NCBI GenBank assembly: GCA_003991915.1
Contig: RQTK01000317.1
Span: 317,077-381,076, forward strand
Length of the DNA stretch: 64,000 bases
Origin: Elysia chlorotica
Taxonomy: Eukaryota > Mollusca > Gastropoda > Plakobranchidae
Direction of reading: 5' to 3'
Shown here: piece after piece, positions 1-13,260 of the stretch
Numbering within the stretch: the stretch's first letter is position 1
How the letters are laid out: every line of letters starts with the position of its first letter
Made by a program: the position numbers and the translations under genes
Notes under the pieces: generated by a model
Database searches by the model: none
Told to the model about the DNA's origin: nothing
Seen by the model: the letters and a program-made list of their open reading frames with translations, nothing else

Positions 1-2263
1 GGATTTAATTAAAATTTTTTTACTTAACATCAATATAAAAGCTTATTATTTCAAATCGTGATTTTGACTATTTAGTTTTTAAAAAGAGTATTCTGAAATT
101 TTCCAACATTGTACATTGTAACTTATGTACAGTGCAATGTGATTGGTTTTGGCTTCTGCCTGTTTGTTGTTGTTGTTGTTTTTGTTTTTTATTTATAATC
201 ATTTTATTCCATATTTAAATATCTCCACTCCCTGACAATTCTATGTTTTGTACAATAAAATTACTCTTTTTTGGACTTCATATTTTGTTGCTGTTGTTGT
301 TGTTTTTTTGTGTTCCTTGTCCATTTGTTAAAGTTGCGTCATATACAAAAAACTTTGTGAAAATTTGAGGAAAAAAAGTGACAATGCTGAATGAATTGGT
401 AGAAATACTGCAAAAAATGTGAAAGGGAAAAATATATTTGCACGGTTGACTTATATATCATTATGAGTATACCAATAAACTACCATGTAGCATCATAGGA
501 ATTGATTGGGTTGGGTAAAGATACAGGGATTATCCACATTTGGAACAAAAATTGCATACATTCTATATTACATATACTAACGAGATATGAACATGGTCAA
601 AGTATTAAGTAAACGTATAAAAATGTGAAGAAGGAAAATAGATGTATATTAGATGTATTTATATTTGAAAAGTCTAGAAAAGGTGGGGAGAAATAGTAGT
701 TAATGGCTTCAGACTGAGAACGGTGGAAAGGTGAAACGGGCACATGTATTAGGGAGGACCGTGAAGAAGAGACTGAAATATTCTTAAAGTTCTCAAAATA
801 CACTGTATCTGAAACGGAAAATACTTATTCCTCAACAGGAAATTTCAATGTATTTTGTAAAAAAAAAACTCTTCTCATGTTCCATAGTTTTGTTTATTGG
901 TCTTTGTGCTCACCCAATTTGGGGTTGGCGTACCATTTTGTTTCCATGCCAAACGGTCCTGCGCCACCCTGAGGTTCACATGTTCTACAACGCCTTCTAG
1001 GTTAAGGGATCCGAGACGGCGTCATATGTTGCTGGGTCCCTGTCCTATCTTTTATGTCGTCATATCACTTCCTACTGGGTCAGCCTTTCCCTCTTCTTCC
1101 TTCCATTTCTTTCCTTTGGTTGATTAAATTGTAACCCACTTAGAAAGGTAACATACTAACAACTATCATACGGCATGGGAACAGATTCACTTGTGTCAGT
1201 CTCAATAGTGCTCCATTGATTATGTGGACCGCACTGTATTTTTTCCTGGAGATCTACAGATCTACCCATATCGAAACAAACCAGGCCCGCGCTGCAAAAA
1301 TGACAATGCGTATCAGCGGGAGTACTAGTGCGGTATCTAGAGTGGTACTTGTTTGTTTTGGAGTAGAGGATAAGATATTTGGTCTTGGTCTTGGTTTAGT
1401 TTAAAGACCATTATCTTAGATAATTATAACTTTGCTTACTCCGTGAATTGGTGTTTCGTGATTAGATAAAACATGTACATTTATAATGATGGAGATTTTT
1501 TTTACGAGTTTCTTTTTTACTTACCCCTCTTTAATTTCCTTATTTTATTTTACTTATTTGAATTTTCAAAGATATCAGATTATCAAAACATTTAATATTA
1601 TCATTATAATCTTTGCTGTGCCCCTAATACGAGGGGGTCGCTTTTCTCCAAACTATCTATTTATATCCTTTAGAGGAACAAACATTTAGGGAGACCTGTA
1701 TTCAACTATGAGCCTGTTCGAAAATTTAACATGATTTCACGTTATCTGGGAAGCTTCGATGCGCGTGTGTTTCTTTTTTGTTTGTTTGTGTGTATGTGTT
1801 TGTTACTTTTTTCTGGGGGTATACAATGCATTTATTATTTTTCAGAAAATATGTCATCTTAGTTCAAAACATGTAATCAGTTATAGGCTGAATGCTAAAA
1901 ATAGCAAGACTTTTTCATTCTCTTTTTTAAACTTGTTTCACTTGTTATTTTTTAGAAGAAAGACGTTTTTTCTGTGAAAGCAGCAGTTTTTTATGTTTTG
2001 CGTGGGTGTCTTTTTTCTTTATTTAATTCTTTTAAAAATAGAAATTGGCCTGGGTAATGTTTGAATAAAACTTTAAAAGTATGACAGGACTTTAGCGTAA
2101 ATTTCATTTTGAAGACGTAATGAATTTTTTAGGGACAGAAAATCGCTGGGAGCAGAGGAGAATACATTTTTATGAGCTCATAATTCTAATTTTTGTGTGC
2201 TTTTACAAAATGTCAAGATGTTAATGTTCCTACATTTTTCATTATGTCATCTGGATGGGCGTC
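1..2263. other. AT-rich intergenic sequence, no gene recognised
   Basis: The stretch has long A and T runs and short open frames without protein-like composition. Around 900-1130 the base composition becomes more even and the sequence looks like a decayed repeat. Read on the minus strand it contains short segments that vaguely resemble the C-terminal tail of a non-LTR retrotransposon protein, but I could not confirm this. Nothing else is supported. Confidence 0.5.
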
Positions 2264-2264
2264 G

Positions 2265-2302
<38 letters not shown>

Positions 2303-2303
2303 G
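2264..2303. repeat. (TTG)n microsatellite, tail of adjacent SINE
   Basis: About 13 tandem TTG units directly abut the SINE copy at 2304-2549. On the minus strand this reads as a (CAA)n tail at the 3' end of the SINE, so the array probably arose from the retroposon tail. Confidence 0.8.
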
Positions 2304-2549
2304 AGTTGATTCGACATCCAACATCGGCACTATATAGGCTATATTGTTGACGGGCCCCAAGACAGACGTCTGACAATTTTATGTGCTATCACACACGAGA
2401 CAGGGCGGGGATACCATGACTCCTGTCTCAGCCGGTCACACAAAAACTGACACCAACCCAACCAGTAGGGAGCGCAATCAACAGGGCTCGAACTTGGACC
2501 TTTTGCGTCGGAAGCCGATGTCCTACCCCAGGACCACCGCGCTCCCCTG
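2304..2549 (-). mobile_element. tRNA-derived SINE, near full length (reference copy)
   Basis: On the minus strand the element starts near 2549 with a tRNA-like head. It has an A-box-like TGGTCCTGGGG and a B-box-like AGTTCGAGCCC. A conserved body follows, containing GGTCGGTGTCAG, GACCGGCTGAGACAGGAGTC and CAGACGTC, and it ends in TTGGATGT plus a (CAA)n tail. The same body recurs at 3708, 10905, 33388, 34381, 36104, 41076, 45436, 55520, 61319 and 63770 and partly at 30417. The tRNA origin is inferred from the boxes; no family name is claimed. Confidence 0.75.
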
Positions 2550-2776
2550 GCTATATATATATATATAATGATAATATATTATGATAATTTGATACGTACC
2601 AGTTGAGTTGTTAATTGAACTAATATTAGCCTACATGTACTAAAAAAGTTTCGAAACTATGACATGATTATGAAGTTAGTCAATTACTGTCGATGTAAAA
2701 TATAATCATATGTAATTTGAGCTGGCTAGAAAAATCGATTGTTGAAGTATTACAAATTGTATACAATCCTGTTTAA

Positions 2777-2983
<207 letters not shown>

Positions 2984-3181
2984 CAGTAGTAGTTTTAATA
3001 ATGAAACTAATATATAATTATTAATAAAGTAAAATCTGTATAATTATTAGTTATACCCACAGAAAGCGGGAGTCTCGTATTTTGAACCATGAAGCGGCTG
3101 CGATCAGTCTTACAAAAAGGCCTTTTCTGATTGAACAGAGTGAATGCCTTTTTTTATTATCAAAAGATCGATTTAAAAAAA

Positions 3182-6100
3182 ATGAGGGTCATGTTGCAGA
3201 TCCAGACTTTGTTAATAATTTTTCTATCTCACTGCTTTTTAATCCCGGGTAAGTTGGTATCATAGCATTGAGTTCCAATCGTTATTCTTTTAAGTTAAAG
3301 TATTCTTATTAGTCGAGAGTTCTTATTAGTCGAGAGTTGATAAAAAAATAATAGTTAAAAAATACTTTTTATTGTTTGCAATAGGTGTAGAATCCATGGA
3401 GAGTCTGCGATTGCTCATATTAGGTGATATGGGTGGTATTGACCATTATCCATACAACACGTTTTTCGAACGAAGCACGGCCTTTGAGATGGGCAGAATC
3501 GCCGATTTGTATAAGCCTGATGCAATTTTTGCACTGGGTGATAACTTCTATTACGATGGAGTGAAAGATGTACATGACTCAAGATTTGCGGTAAGTAAAC
3601 TATGGCTATAAATATTGCCTTTGAATTTTAACAAAGATATGGCTGTGATTTCGAAGACATTGTTTCTGTTCTAGTTTAAGACTCCACGGTCATATGAAAG
3701 TTCTTATGCGTTGACGGGGCCCCACAGCGGGATGCCCGGTAGTTGGCTGGTATGCGGCCGCTAACACTAAACTGACACCAACGCAAAAATGCGTTCGTCG
3801 GAGAGGCTCGGACTACGGGCCTCCTGCACTGGAAGCCGATGCTTTATCAGGGCTATCGCCCTCCCTTGAGGGGATCAGTTGCAATACTACGTTAATGAAA
3901 AGAGAGAAAAAAAACTTTTCATTAGAGATTTTAGACATTCATTTCTAACGCCTTGTTTTGAAAAAAAAAAAACAACAGAAAAAAACCATGTTCTTAGCCG
4001 CTTTAATTTTGATGAGTTGTGTGCACTAAAAAAACAACAACCCACAACTGCATGTTCATATTACATGTACATGCTTCAACAAACGGCGTTGGTTGTGAAA
4101 CAGCAAGATCCAGAGGTTTCTTTTTTTTCTTCTTCACTCTAATACCACAGGCAACATTTGAGGATGTGTACTACCAAGCATCCCTTCAAATTCCCTGGTA
4201 CCTTATCGCTGGCAACCACGACCACAATGGAAACGTTTCCGCCCAGATAGCATATTCTAATTACTCATTAAGATGGTAGGAATGCCAGAATTCATCAATG
4301 ATACAGAGATATTTTGCGGTTTTTGTTGTTGTTGTTTTTCCCCTTGTTATCTCTCGTCGTTTTGTGCTTCAAATTAATTTAATGTCGACTATACTGCGTT
4401 TTGTGTAATTTGTGATGAGTATTACATCCTGTAGGTTTCTCGCGAAATGTTATAACTTATAAGGAGACAGCGGAACAATCTAGTTTTGAACCTCAGACCT
4501 CCTGTTTGTTTGTCAGGAGCACTACATATTGAGCTGTCTGGCGTCACAAGTCTAATGTGCAGTTTGTTCAAAAATGTCTTAACATCACACTGAAGTGAAA
4601 GCACTTAATATAGCGCTTAATAGCATTTAATAAAAAAAAACATTTAGGGAGTAAGCGTTGTTTCGAAGTTCTGTTACTCTCCCTATGAAATTACCATTTG
4701 AAAGTTAGAAAATAAATTATAGTTAAACTGTAAATGTGTTAGATTTAGGACTAGGACTTTGCTCTTTGTTGCACCCAACCTGAACTGGAAGAAAAATGAA
4801 ATGCGTTAACTACCTAGTGCTTCTTTTTCTCGCGGTATTGCTATCTTGTTTTATGTGATTCCGCTACACAAGAAAAGCTTATCTTTAAGCCTCTGTAGAA
4901 AATTAAAATGTTGAAGAATCCTTTGAAGTATTACTTATGGGCATAACAGGGGCTTGGAATAAGTTTTGGAAATATTTATATTTTCAAAGAGAAAGTACCA
5001 TTTACGTGAAATTAAAAATGTTTACTTTTACTCTAGCCAATGGGCATATGTGATTACTGTGAATATTTAAAACTGTTAAAACTATCTGCTTATAACTATT
5101 TTTGACTCCTTAGTCCTTGATGTGACGATTGTATTTTAATGATCGACAAGAACATTAGAATTCTGTTCATATGATTTCATTGATAATTGCTTTTGGGGGT
5201 TTCTAACCCTTTTATTAATCTCATCAATATGTCAACACAGTAGGAAAATGTCGTCCATATCGATTAAGAATTTAAAAATCAAATTATTTTTTTCTTCAAA
5301 TTGTACATATTAATTTTCTAAGTTTAATCTATTCGAACTGGTATACACGAAAGCATTGTGTTGAAGTATTTGTTCATCATAATACTTTAAATCATATACG
5401 TACTTTTAAGAAGTAAATGTCGAAATGCTTCCCATTTTGCTTTATATTTATCACTAAAGATGTCGTTCAGTTACTCCCCTCCCCACCCATCCACCCGACT
5501 CCCATTTTTTTATATGATTTATCCCGTATTGCAGTTTATGTATGACTGATTTGGGATTTTAGAACCATTATCACCTTGATGTGTAAGAAGCAAAAATCAA
5601 ATATAAAATATCAGTTCTGTTATACGAATGGTGACTATCTCTTTCCATTACTATTCGGTATGAAAAGTAGCGATAACATAACACTGATGGCTTTTAATCT
5701 ACTTAAGAACGGTACATTTTAACGTGCGGTCAAAAAGTTCCGTAAACCACAACTCGTTTTTCAAAATTATAAAAAAAAAAAGAAAGCAATGACGTTGGTA
5801 TAACCAATAAAAATTATGTGCTCATTATTTTCTTTGCAGGCACTTTCCCGACAATTTTTACTACAGGGAGTTCAGAATCAGTAGCGCATCCAATGAGACA
5901 GTGGGCATAGTTTTCATTGATACCGTTCTGTTGTGTGGAAACACAAAACTCGATGATGATGTTGGCCAACCCCAGCATGACGGGAAGGAGAGTAAGGACA
6001 AGTACTGGGATACGGTCAAAGATTATCTCAAACATAGCAAGTAAGAGACCAGTTGTTCAATATTTCTTTATGTATTTTCTAAAGTAGAGTTCATAGTGAA

Positions 6101-7190
6101 ATAGTGCGCTGGTATGGTGAGTACTAAAAAATATACACGTATAGCACAGAACATTGCAATTTTGGAGCGTCCCTCGAATTATTTTGCACTTGTTGTTGTT
6201 ACTGATATATATTATTTTTTTTTTTTAACTTTTAGGCGTAAACTGGATACTGATTGAATGCATTAATAATGATATAGTGTATACGTTACTACTGCTAATT
6301 ATAAAGTCACGTGTTTGTTGGTTTTAAATTTTTTTAAGGTAAATCGCCTATTTTTATGAATTCGGGTGTATACTTGTTAAAACCCCCAGATATATTCTAA
6401 ATGACCAATGCAGTGATGATGATGATGATAATGCTGCTGATGATGATAATGATAACGTAGAATTTGAAGATAGCTTTCTTTGTGTGTGCTTATCCCAGAG
6501 CCAATTACTTATTCACTGCTGGCCATTTCCCAATCTACTCCGTGGGTGCGCATGGTCCCACAGAGTGTCTGACGAAAGACTTGCAGCCAATGTTAGAAAC
6601 GTTTGAGGCGAACGGGCACTTCTGTGGACATGACCACAACTTACAAGTATGTACATAAACTATGCTGCTTAAAAATTATTTTTAAAACAATTGATGTTAC
6701 TTTTTTTTCTCTCCTTCTCTCTGACTGTCTCTCCACTCTTTTTCTTTACATGTATTTCTATTTCTCTACTGCTCTCTCTCTTTGTATCTACCTTACTGCC
6801 TCTCATTCGCTCGTACTCTTCTTTTGACTCTCTAGCTTACCCTGTCTCTCTCTGTTAATGTACCTTCATTTATACAGTAACAGTAGCTCAACACTGAACA
6901 GATCGCTTCGGCGTGAAACCAACTCTGTTTTTTTTAAACAGCATTTGATGGTCCACACCAATCAAGGACAACGGATAGATTATTTCGTATCTGGCATGGC
7001 AAATTTCGTGAACCCATCAACAAAACACAAAGGGGATGTGCCGGATGGATCGCTGCAGTTCCATAATGCCAATTACTTTACCAAAGGCGGGTTCCTGTAT
7101 GCCGAGGCGACCCCCCAAAACATGACATTTACGTTCATCGCTGCCAGCGGGCAGGTTCTATACACCACAGTTTTGGAACCAAGGCTTTGA
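3182..7190 (+). CDS. ACP5: Tartrate-resistant (purple) acid phosphatase type 5-like
   Basis: Secreted or lysosomal di-metal (Fe-Fe/Fe-Zn) phosphomonoesterase of the calcineurin-like fold. Six exons join in phase: 3182-3248, 3385-3590, 4151-4275, 5840-6040, 6499-6646 and 6942-7190, giving 331 aa, close to the vertebrate length. Exon 1 encodes a hydrophobic signal peptide (residues 1-23). All metal-binding motifs of the family are visible: GDMGG (Asp37), GDNFYY (Asp75, Tyr78), GNHDH (Asn113), AGHFP (His209) and GHDHN (His244, His246). Tyr78 is the expected source of the purple tyrosinate-iron colour. Introns use GT-AG borders and contain a SINE relic (3708-3868) and AT-rich sequence. No frameshift or missing catalytic residue is seen. 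Family assignment is firm; one-to-one orthology with vertebrate ACP5 is not testable here because molluscs can carry several paralogues. Confidence 0.93.
3304..3346. repeat. Short tandem duplication in ACP5-like intron 1
   Basis: The unit TTCTTATTAGTCGAGAG occurs twice head to tail in intron 1 (3249-3384) of the acid phosphatase gene. It probably arose by replication slippage. Confidence 0.7.
3708..3868 (-). mobile_element. Diverged SINE copy in ACP5-like intron 2
   Basis: It keeps ACGGGGCCCCA, AACTGACACCAAC and a head region with AAGCCGATG and a closing GGGAGGGCGAT (minus strand), but the centre is altered and shortened. It is older than the reference copy at 2304-2549. Confidence 0.55.
4276..5839. 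other. ACP5-like intron 3, mostly unremarkable
   Basis: A 1.56-kb AT-rich intron. A short block at 4470-4555 reads on the minus strand like a tRNA-derived head (an A-box-like AGCTCAATATG, then a B-box-like GGTTCAAAACT), which suggests the remnant of a second SINE type. Nothing else is recognised. Confidence 0.5.
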
Positions 7191-10100
7191 TTTGTTTAAT
7201 TAATCCTTTACCCCCTCCCCTGTATTGTGTTATGAACGTGAGCATTTTGGAATTGAATTGAAGCTTTACTCAGTAAATATATAAATAATATTTAATACCT
7301 ATAAAAAACGGTGATGGACAGGCTACAGGTACAAACTACAAATGCCTATACGCGTTATCACATGGAAGAGAAATAGTTCATGTCGTCAGTGACAGTCAGA
7401 ACAAGGATCTTTGCAATTTTATTTTAGACTTGAAAAGCACTATGTTACTAATAGTCTCAACTGCAAGAGATATGCACATATTTACCTTTAAAGATTTTGA
7501 AGAAATTGAGCAAACATTAAACAGCTGTTGTGTTTTCAGACTAAATTTGGCTATAGCTCACTCAATTCATGTAGACAATGTCTAAAGTAAATACTAAAAT
7601 TAACATTGCATGTATCATTCTATTGGTTTTACTCTTGTTAATTAATTTTACACTTTTGGTCAGTTTGGAACACCAGGTTTGGCTGAGAAATCCTGGAGAT
7701 ATGGGGCATTTGCTTAGATTCGAACCTCAGATGTCGTTTAAGAGCAATACAAACTGAGTTAAAACCCCTATTTTTTTCTTTTGTGTAGTTACAAATACAA
7801 TAACCCCCCATCCCCTAAAAACTATAATCAGCATTGAGTTATGGAGTTAACCTTTCTGTGATTATCCTAATGCTGTAGAGTGAGAAATGAGTGGCTTGTG
7901 CATTGTTATGGAAATACACTGTGATCCTCTAATGTTTGTAAATATGTCTTAATGAAAAATCATAAATTGATAACCACATAGTATTTATTCGCTTCATTTC
8001 AAGTGTACATAATATATATGTTTCAAATATATGTTTTTTACTTCAGGGAAAGAATATTAATTTCTTTTCATTTTAAGCCATTATGTAAATGATGGCACAA
8101 GTGTATATTTGTAGGGAGGGGAAAGAAAATGATACTTTTAAGCAATTGTCACGTGACAGTGTAAGTTTATAAGAGATATATATAAGTTCTATCATAGTAA
8201 TTGCAAAAAGCACAAACAGAAGACCTTTAAATGTCCTATCCAAAGTTAATAGCAAATGGGGATACTTTTTACCTTCTCTCCCCGTCCTGAGGATTGTCGC
8301 ACACAGCTATCGAAATGTACATTTGTTTTAGATTTTGAGGTAATTCAGGCACAATTTTTTACACACTTTCTGGGGTTATCCCACCAAAATCATAAAAATG
8401 ACTTAACCCCCCTCAGAGCAATCGCAGCAAAAAAGTTAAACTTCTTGCCGTGCTTTGCTCTCCACATTGTACATATATGACTGTACATGTAAATATGCCC
8501 TTAACCTTTTAAACTAAAAAACGAAATTGATATAAATAATGTATTAATGTAGTAACAAAATCTATACCAAAGCTAATTAAAAAAAAGCATCCTTTGGTCA
8601 CCATATAAATTTCTCCCTGTCATGTATATCTAAAAGTGAAAGGAATAGCTATTTTTGAGTGACACAATTTTTTCCCCTTTAATTTACTAAATTTCTGTAA
8701 AACAATTTCCTGAACCTAAAGGGCACTGTAAACACTTCATTAGTGAGCAATTATTTGGTATAACTTATTTTGTTTAACTGTGTGGTCATCATCACTTTTG
8801 AAAAAGATTTTCTGGGTCATTATTACATTTATACTTGTAAAACTTTCTTTAAAATAGTATAATGGGGACTTTTGAGGTATATAGTTGTTAAAACTTCACT
8901 TGAAGTTGAGATTCAAAGCAATACCCAGTAGCTCTATAACATCTAAAACTTCTAATAAAAAACCATGAGAAAACCCTTGAGGTCTGTAGAATTGTTTTAC
9001 TCCGTTTATTTATTTGGACCTTGTCTGCCGTCAATTCAACTTGATATTTTGTTTCTATGTAGAATACTAGAAACCTTTTTAAAAGAAATCAAATTCATAC
9101 TTCGGTATATTTTACTCTACATACAAACCTAAACCTTCTGTTTAATATTGTAATGCATGAAATAACAATGTATTATTTAGGAAATTGGAAGGACGTGTTC
9201 CCAAAATGTTCACATTGTGGTAGGTAAAGCAAAGTTTTCCTTTTTTTTTCATCTGCTTGTCCTTTTTTGTTTTGTTTAAGTAAAGTTAAGGGCTGAATCA
9301 ACGTTTCACACTGAGTTTCCACAGTTTTGCTATTTAATCATTATCTTAAATTGTATGAACAAAATAATACTTAGCCTCAGTATTGTGATCTTTTTTACAT
9401 GTATAACTAAAGGTCACTTCTTAATTATTTTTTTGGTAGTGTTTTTTTCCCAAGTACATATAAATTATCTAAAAAATCAAAGAGATAACTATCAAGGTGA
9501 TAATGCTGAATAAATCTGCAGGAAATTTTCAATAAATCACACTTTTTTTTAAACTTATGCACTATCCTTTGCTTTTATAGATTCACCACACTTCAACATA
9601 AGAATTTCATAGGTTCTTGAGTATTATTTCTTTTTTTTTCCTTTGTTTAAAAAAAAAATCTAAATGCCGCATTGCTCACACAGCAGTTGCTTACCCCCCT
9701 TGATCTGATAGTGATTTGGATTTTAATTAAAATAATGATGGAAATTAATTAAGTACATTTAAAAACTTTATTATGAAATGTCAATTGGAAATATTTTAGG
9801 CATTATAAGTATTATTTATAATCTCAAAACTCGTGGACAGTATCATCTACATTGGGTTCACAAGTCAAGGTACTATACCCACCATAATAATTGTTACGAA
9901 TGCATGCTTTGCATTAGTGATGGTTTTTAATTCATTTTTTCTTTGAAATTGGAAAGGGCATTGGCAGACGGTGTTGTGTAAAACTAAAATATATGTTGCA
10001 AGTGATTGTAAAAACCCTCACTATTCTCAATTCAACAGCAGGCAGGAATGCTTTTCCTCAGTGTATGTGTTTTAATTTATATAATGCTGGAAGTGGAACT

Positions 10101-10309
10101 CAATTAAAACCGAACATGCTAACTATGCCAGTATCTTCTCAGGCAGAAATTTAATTGCTTTTTAATTTGTCTAAATTATTGTTTTTATGTTCATCGTTTC
10201 TCCTCAACAGTTTAAAAGTATTTATCTCAGGTCAGGCTGAACTGCTTTTACTTTTTTAGTTTACTAAGTTTGAGTGAAAGAACAGCTTGCTCCAAATATA
10301 CTTACTTCT
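7191..10309. other. AT-rich intergenic spacer
   Basis: This follows the stop codon of the acid phosphatase and includes its 3' UTR, whose end cannot be placed with confidence. The rest is AT-rich with no protein-like frame. The only structured item is a tRNA-like block at 7703-7768. Confidence 0.6.
7703..7768 (-). other. tRNA-like A/B-box block (SINE head relic or tRNA pseudogene)
   Basis: On the minus strand it begins GGGG and ends CCCC. It carries an A-box-like TAACTCAGTTTG and a good B box, GGTTCGAATCT, spaced as in a tRNA. The anticodon arm does not fold convincingly and the T stem is weak, so this is more likely a SINE head or pseudogene than a working tRNA. Confidence 0.4.
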
Positions 10310-11190
10310 GAAAAATGTACTTGAGAGACTATAAATTTTAGCAAATGGCAAATAAAGTGCAAATTACTTGACTCCATTGGTTTTAACAAATTACTGTGCA
10401 ACTATTGTGTGTTTAATATTAATTGTTATCCACAATGTTGTATCTTTTTTTTTGCATCTCTTCGAAACGAAAAAATATAACACTCTCAACATTCCTCTTG
10501 CAAGTAACATCAAGTGGAAAAAATAAACAGCACACACACATTCAATGCAATAAAATACTTTCCATTGGTAACAAATTTATAGTAATTGTCTGTAAAGATC
10601 AAATTGAGATATTTTGGAATTCTAATAATATTCACTAGCTCTTACTTATGAAAAATGTTATTGAGAGGCTATAAATTTTGATAAATGGCCAATTAGGTGT
10701 AAGTTAATTGTCTCGATTGGTTTTTACAAATATTTTTTTTTTTTTTTACTGTGCAACTATTGTGTGTTTCATGTTACCGTATCCACAATTTTGTATCTTT
10801 GTTTTTGCATCTCTTGCAAATGAAGAAATAGAACATTCTCAGCATTCCTCTTGCAAACAAAATAGAATGAAAATATAAACACCACACACACAGTAGTACT
10901 AGTAGTAGTTGAGTTTGTTTAACGACCAACATCAGCACTATTATAAGCTATATTGTGGACGGGCTCGAGCCCCGAAACTGACATGTGACAATTTTACGTG
11001 CTGCCACACAACTGTCTCAGTGGGTCACATTAAACTGACACTGACCCAACAAGTAGGGGGCGAAATTGCCAGGACTCAAAACCACTGATATATATTTTAT
11101 ATGAAGTACTTTCCATTGGGAACAAATTCAGAGTAATTGTCTGTAAAGATCAAATAGATATGATTTGGAATTTTAATAATATTCACTAGA
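10310..11190. repeat. Tandem duplication of about 340 bp, second copy split by a SINE
   Basis: Copy 1 spans about 10310-10640. Copy 2 spans about 10650-10890 and resumes at about 11098-11190. Shared markers in order are TTGAGAGRCTATAAATTTT, ACTGTGCAACTATTGTGTGT, GCATCTCTT, CATTCCTCTTGCAA, ACTTTCCATTGG and AATATTCACTAG. The SINE at 10905-11085 interrupts copy 2 only, so it inserted after the duplication. Confidence 0.75.
10905..11085 (-). mobile_element. SINE copy, head truncated
   Basis: Same family as 2304-2549: GTTTAACGACCAACATCAGCA, TATATTGTGGACGGGC and ACTGACACTGACCCAAC are visible. The tRNA-like head is missing, and the tail end is a short AGTAGTAGT/ACACAC sequence. Confidence 0.75.
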
Positions 11191-11730
11191 AGCTTCTTCC
11201 ACTTCTGACTTCCAAGCATGTAACCCTCAAGACACGCGGGAAAATTTTCAACACCTGTATCCGATCAGCTCTTCTGCATGGCAGTGAAACCTGGGCACCT
11301 GCAGTCCCAGACCTACAGCGGCTTCGACGAAATGACAGGGCCATGATCCGTTGGTTTTGTGGCGTCAAGCCAGACGACGAGATCCCAATTGAGTCGCTGC
11401 TTGATAGGCTTGGAATACAGGAGGTGACCGAGGCCGTGCGTACCAGACGCTTAAGATGGTTTGGACATGTGACACGTGCAACTTCGTGCATCAACGACAC
11501 CTTGAGCTTGTCTGTGCCATGCGTTAGAGGACGAGGGAGACCCAGAAAGACCTGGTCTGAATGCGTCAGGAGTGACCGGAGGTCTTGGAACCTAGACCGG
11601 ATTGACCCACATAACAGGACGGAATGGAAATTAGGAGTCAAAAATGCTGGCCGCCTGCTGCCTACCCCAGTACCTGGGACACCCGCAGCAGATGACAAAT
11701 AAACACAGGATAGTGAGTGAGTGAGTGATC
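11190..11730 (+). mobile_element. 3' end of a non-LTR retrotransposon (ORF2 C-terminus plus GTGA tail)
   Basis: The open frame up to the stop at 11702 encodes the tail that follows the reverse transcriptase domain in many animal LINEs: SALLHGSETW, then LRRNDRAMIRW, LLDRLGIQEV, RRLRWFGHV and a GRGRPRKTW basic motif. The sequence then ends in (GTGA)n at 11712-11730, typical of a LINE tail. The element is heavily 5'-truncated and has no polymerase core. It is a dead fragment, not a host gene. Confidence 0.8.
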
Positions 11731-12690
11731 TCTGACTCAGATAATTATATGAAATGAATTAAAACTCTCTAAGATAGACACACATCAGGACTCACAAGGG
11801 AATCAATGAAGTTTTCCTATGTCAAATAGCCTACCTACCGGTTCACCAGTATGACCCCTCCCCTCCTTAGAACTCTGACTCATCACTAGAAACAGCTAAC
11901 AACATATTTCATCCGTTCTTTTTTTTTGTTGTTTTTTTTAGTTGGACTTGTTGATTTCTCACAATTTCAAGACAAAATAAATAAGGTAAAAAACTTTTTT
12001 TCAATTTCTGGGGTAAATTTTTACCAAAATAAGTTAGTTTGTCGATTTAAAAAAAATTTCCCAAAGAGCTCTGCAATGGCCCTGACGCACGTTTGGCCAG
12101 TAGCGCTCCAGGCCCGAACCTTTACCGCAAGGCCTAGCAGAAGCAGTGCGGGTGGCTGGAGGCGTGGCAGAACCAGGCAACTTTGTCTCATCAGAAGGCA
12201 ATCTTACTGATACAATGTTCATTTACTTTAGACGTCGCGTCCAAACAGCTCTCTCAAGCTCATGATTTCCTACTCACCGGTGAACATAGCTATGTTTACC
12301 TGGGAGGGGTGAGCAATGGCGCAAATAGTAATGTGATAAGCATATCTATCCATTTTTTTGAAACTTAGTTGGTTATTTATCTATGCATTTATCTATATAT
12401 TTCAAGTATTTGTCTAAAAAAAACAACCCATCTCTCTATCAGTATCAGTTTCTCTGTAAAGTAAAACTATTTTTACTTCCATCAAGGCTTATATCACAAG
12501 GATTGTGTATACCAGTTACTACCCTTGACATCGTCTCTGCGTCTGTGTCATTCTATATCTTAAAATTCTCCATCTATCGATCTTTTTATCTAAGAGGATG
12601 AAAAGGAGTAAAAAGAAAAATAAGTCAATAAAAAATATATCGATCTATTCATCTAAGAGGGGTAAAAGAAGAAGGAAAAAAAAAGAATCT
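11731..12690. other. Intergenic sequence without recognised gene
   Basis: A patch at 12060-12200 has more even composition and short open frames on both strands, possibly from an unrecognised repeat. The rest is AT-rich. No coding support. Confidence 0.45.
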
Positions 12691-13115
12691 GTCAATCTAT
12701 TTAATATCTAGGACGAGGAAAAATAAGAAGGCAAAAGAGGGGAATACAACGAAGTAGCAGAGGGGGAGCAGAAAAATATCAAAATGAGGTGGTACAGCAG
12801 AAGGAGGCAAAGAATCGGGAAGAAGAGGGGGAGATGGAAATGCAGGTCTAAGCGGAGAAACTGGAGGAAGAAGAGCAGGGTGAGGACAAGACGGAGAAAC
12901 GGGAGGAAGTGCAAACAGAGGAATAGGCATTGGAGGTAGAGCAAGGGGAGGTGCATTCGGAGGAAGAGAAGCAGGAAAAGCAGACGTGCGCAGTACAGAA
13001 GAAAGAAAGGGGCAAATAGAGGTGCAGCGGAGGAGCAGGAGGAGTAGGAAGAAGAGCAGGTGGAGAAGCAGGGACAAGCATATAAATAGCTAAATTGCCT
13101 AATACATGTATACCT

Positions 13116-13153
<38 letters not shown>

Positions 13154-13198
13154 GGGAGAGCTAGAGAAAGGAAAAGAGAACAAGTGGGAGAGAGAACA

Positions 13199-13260
<62 letters not shown>

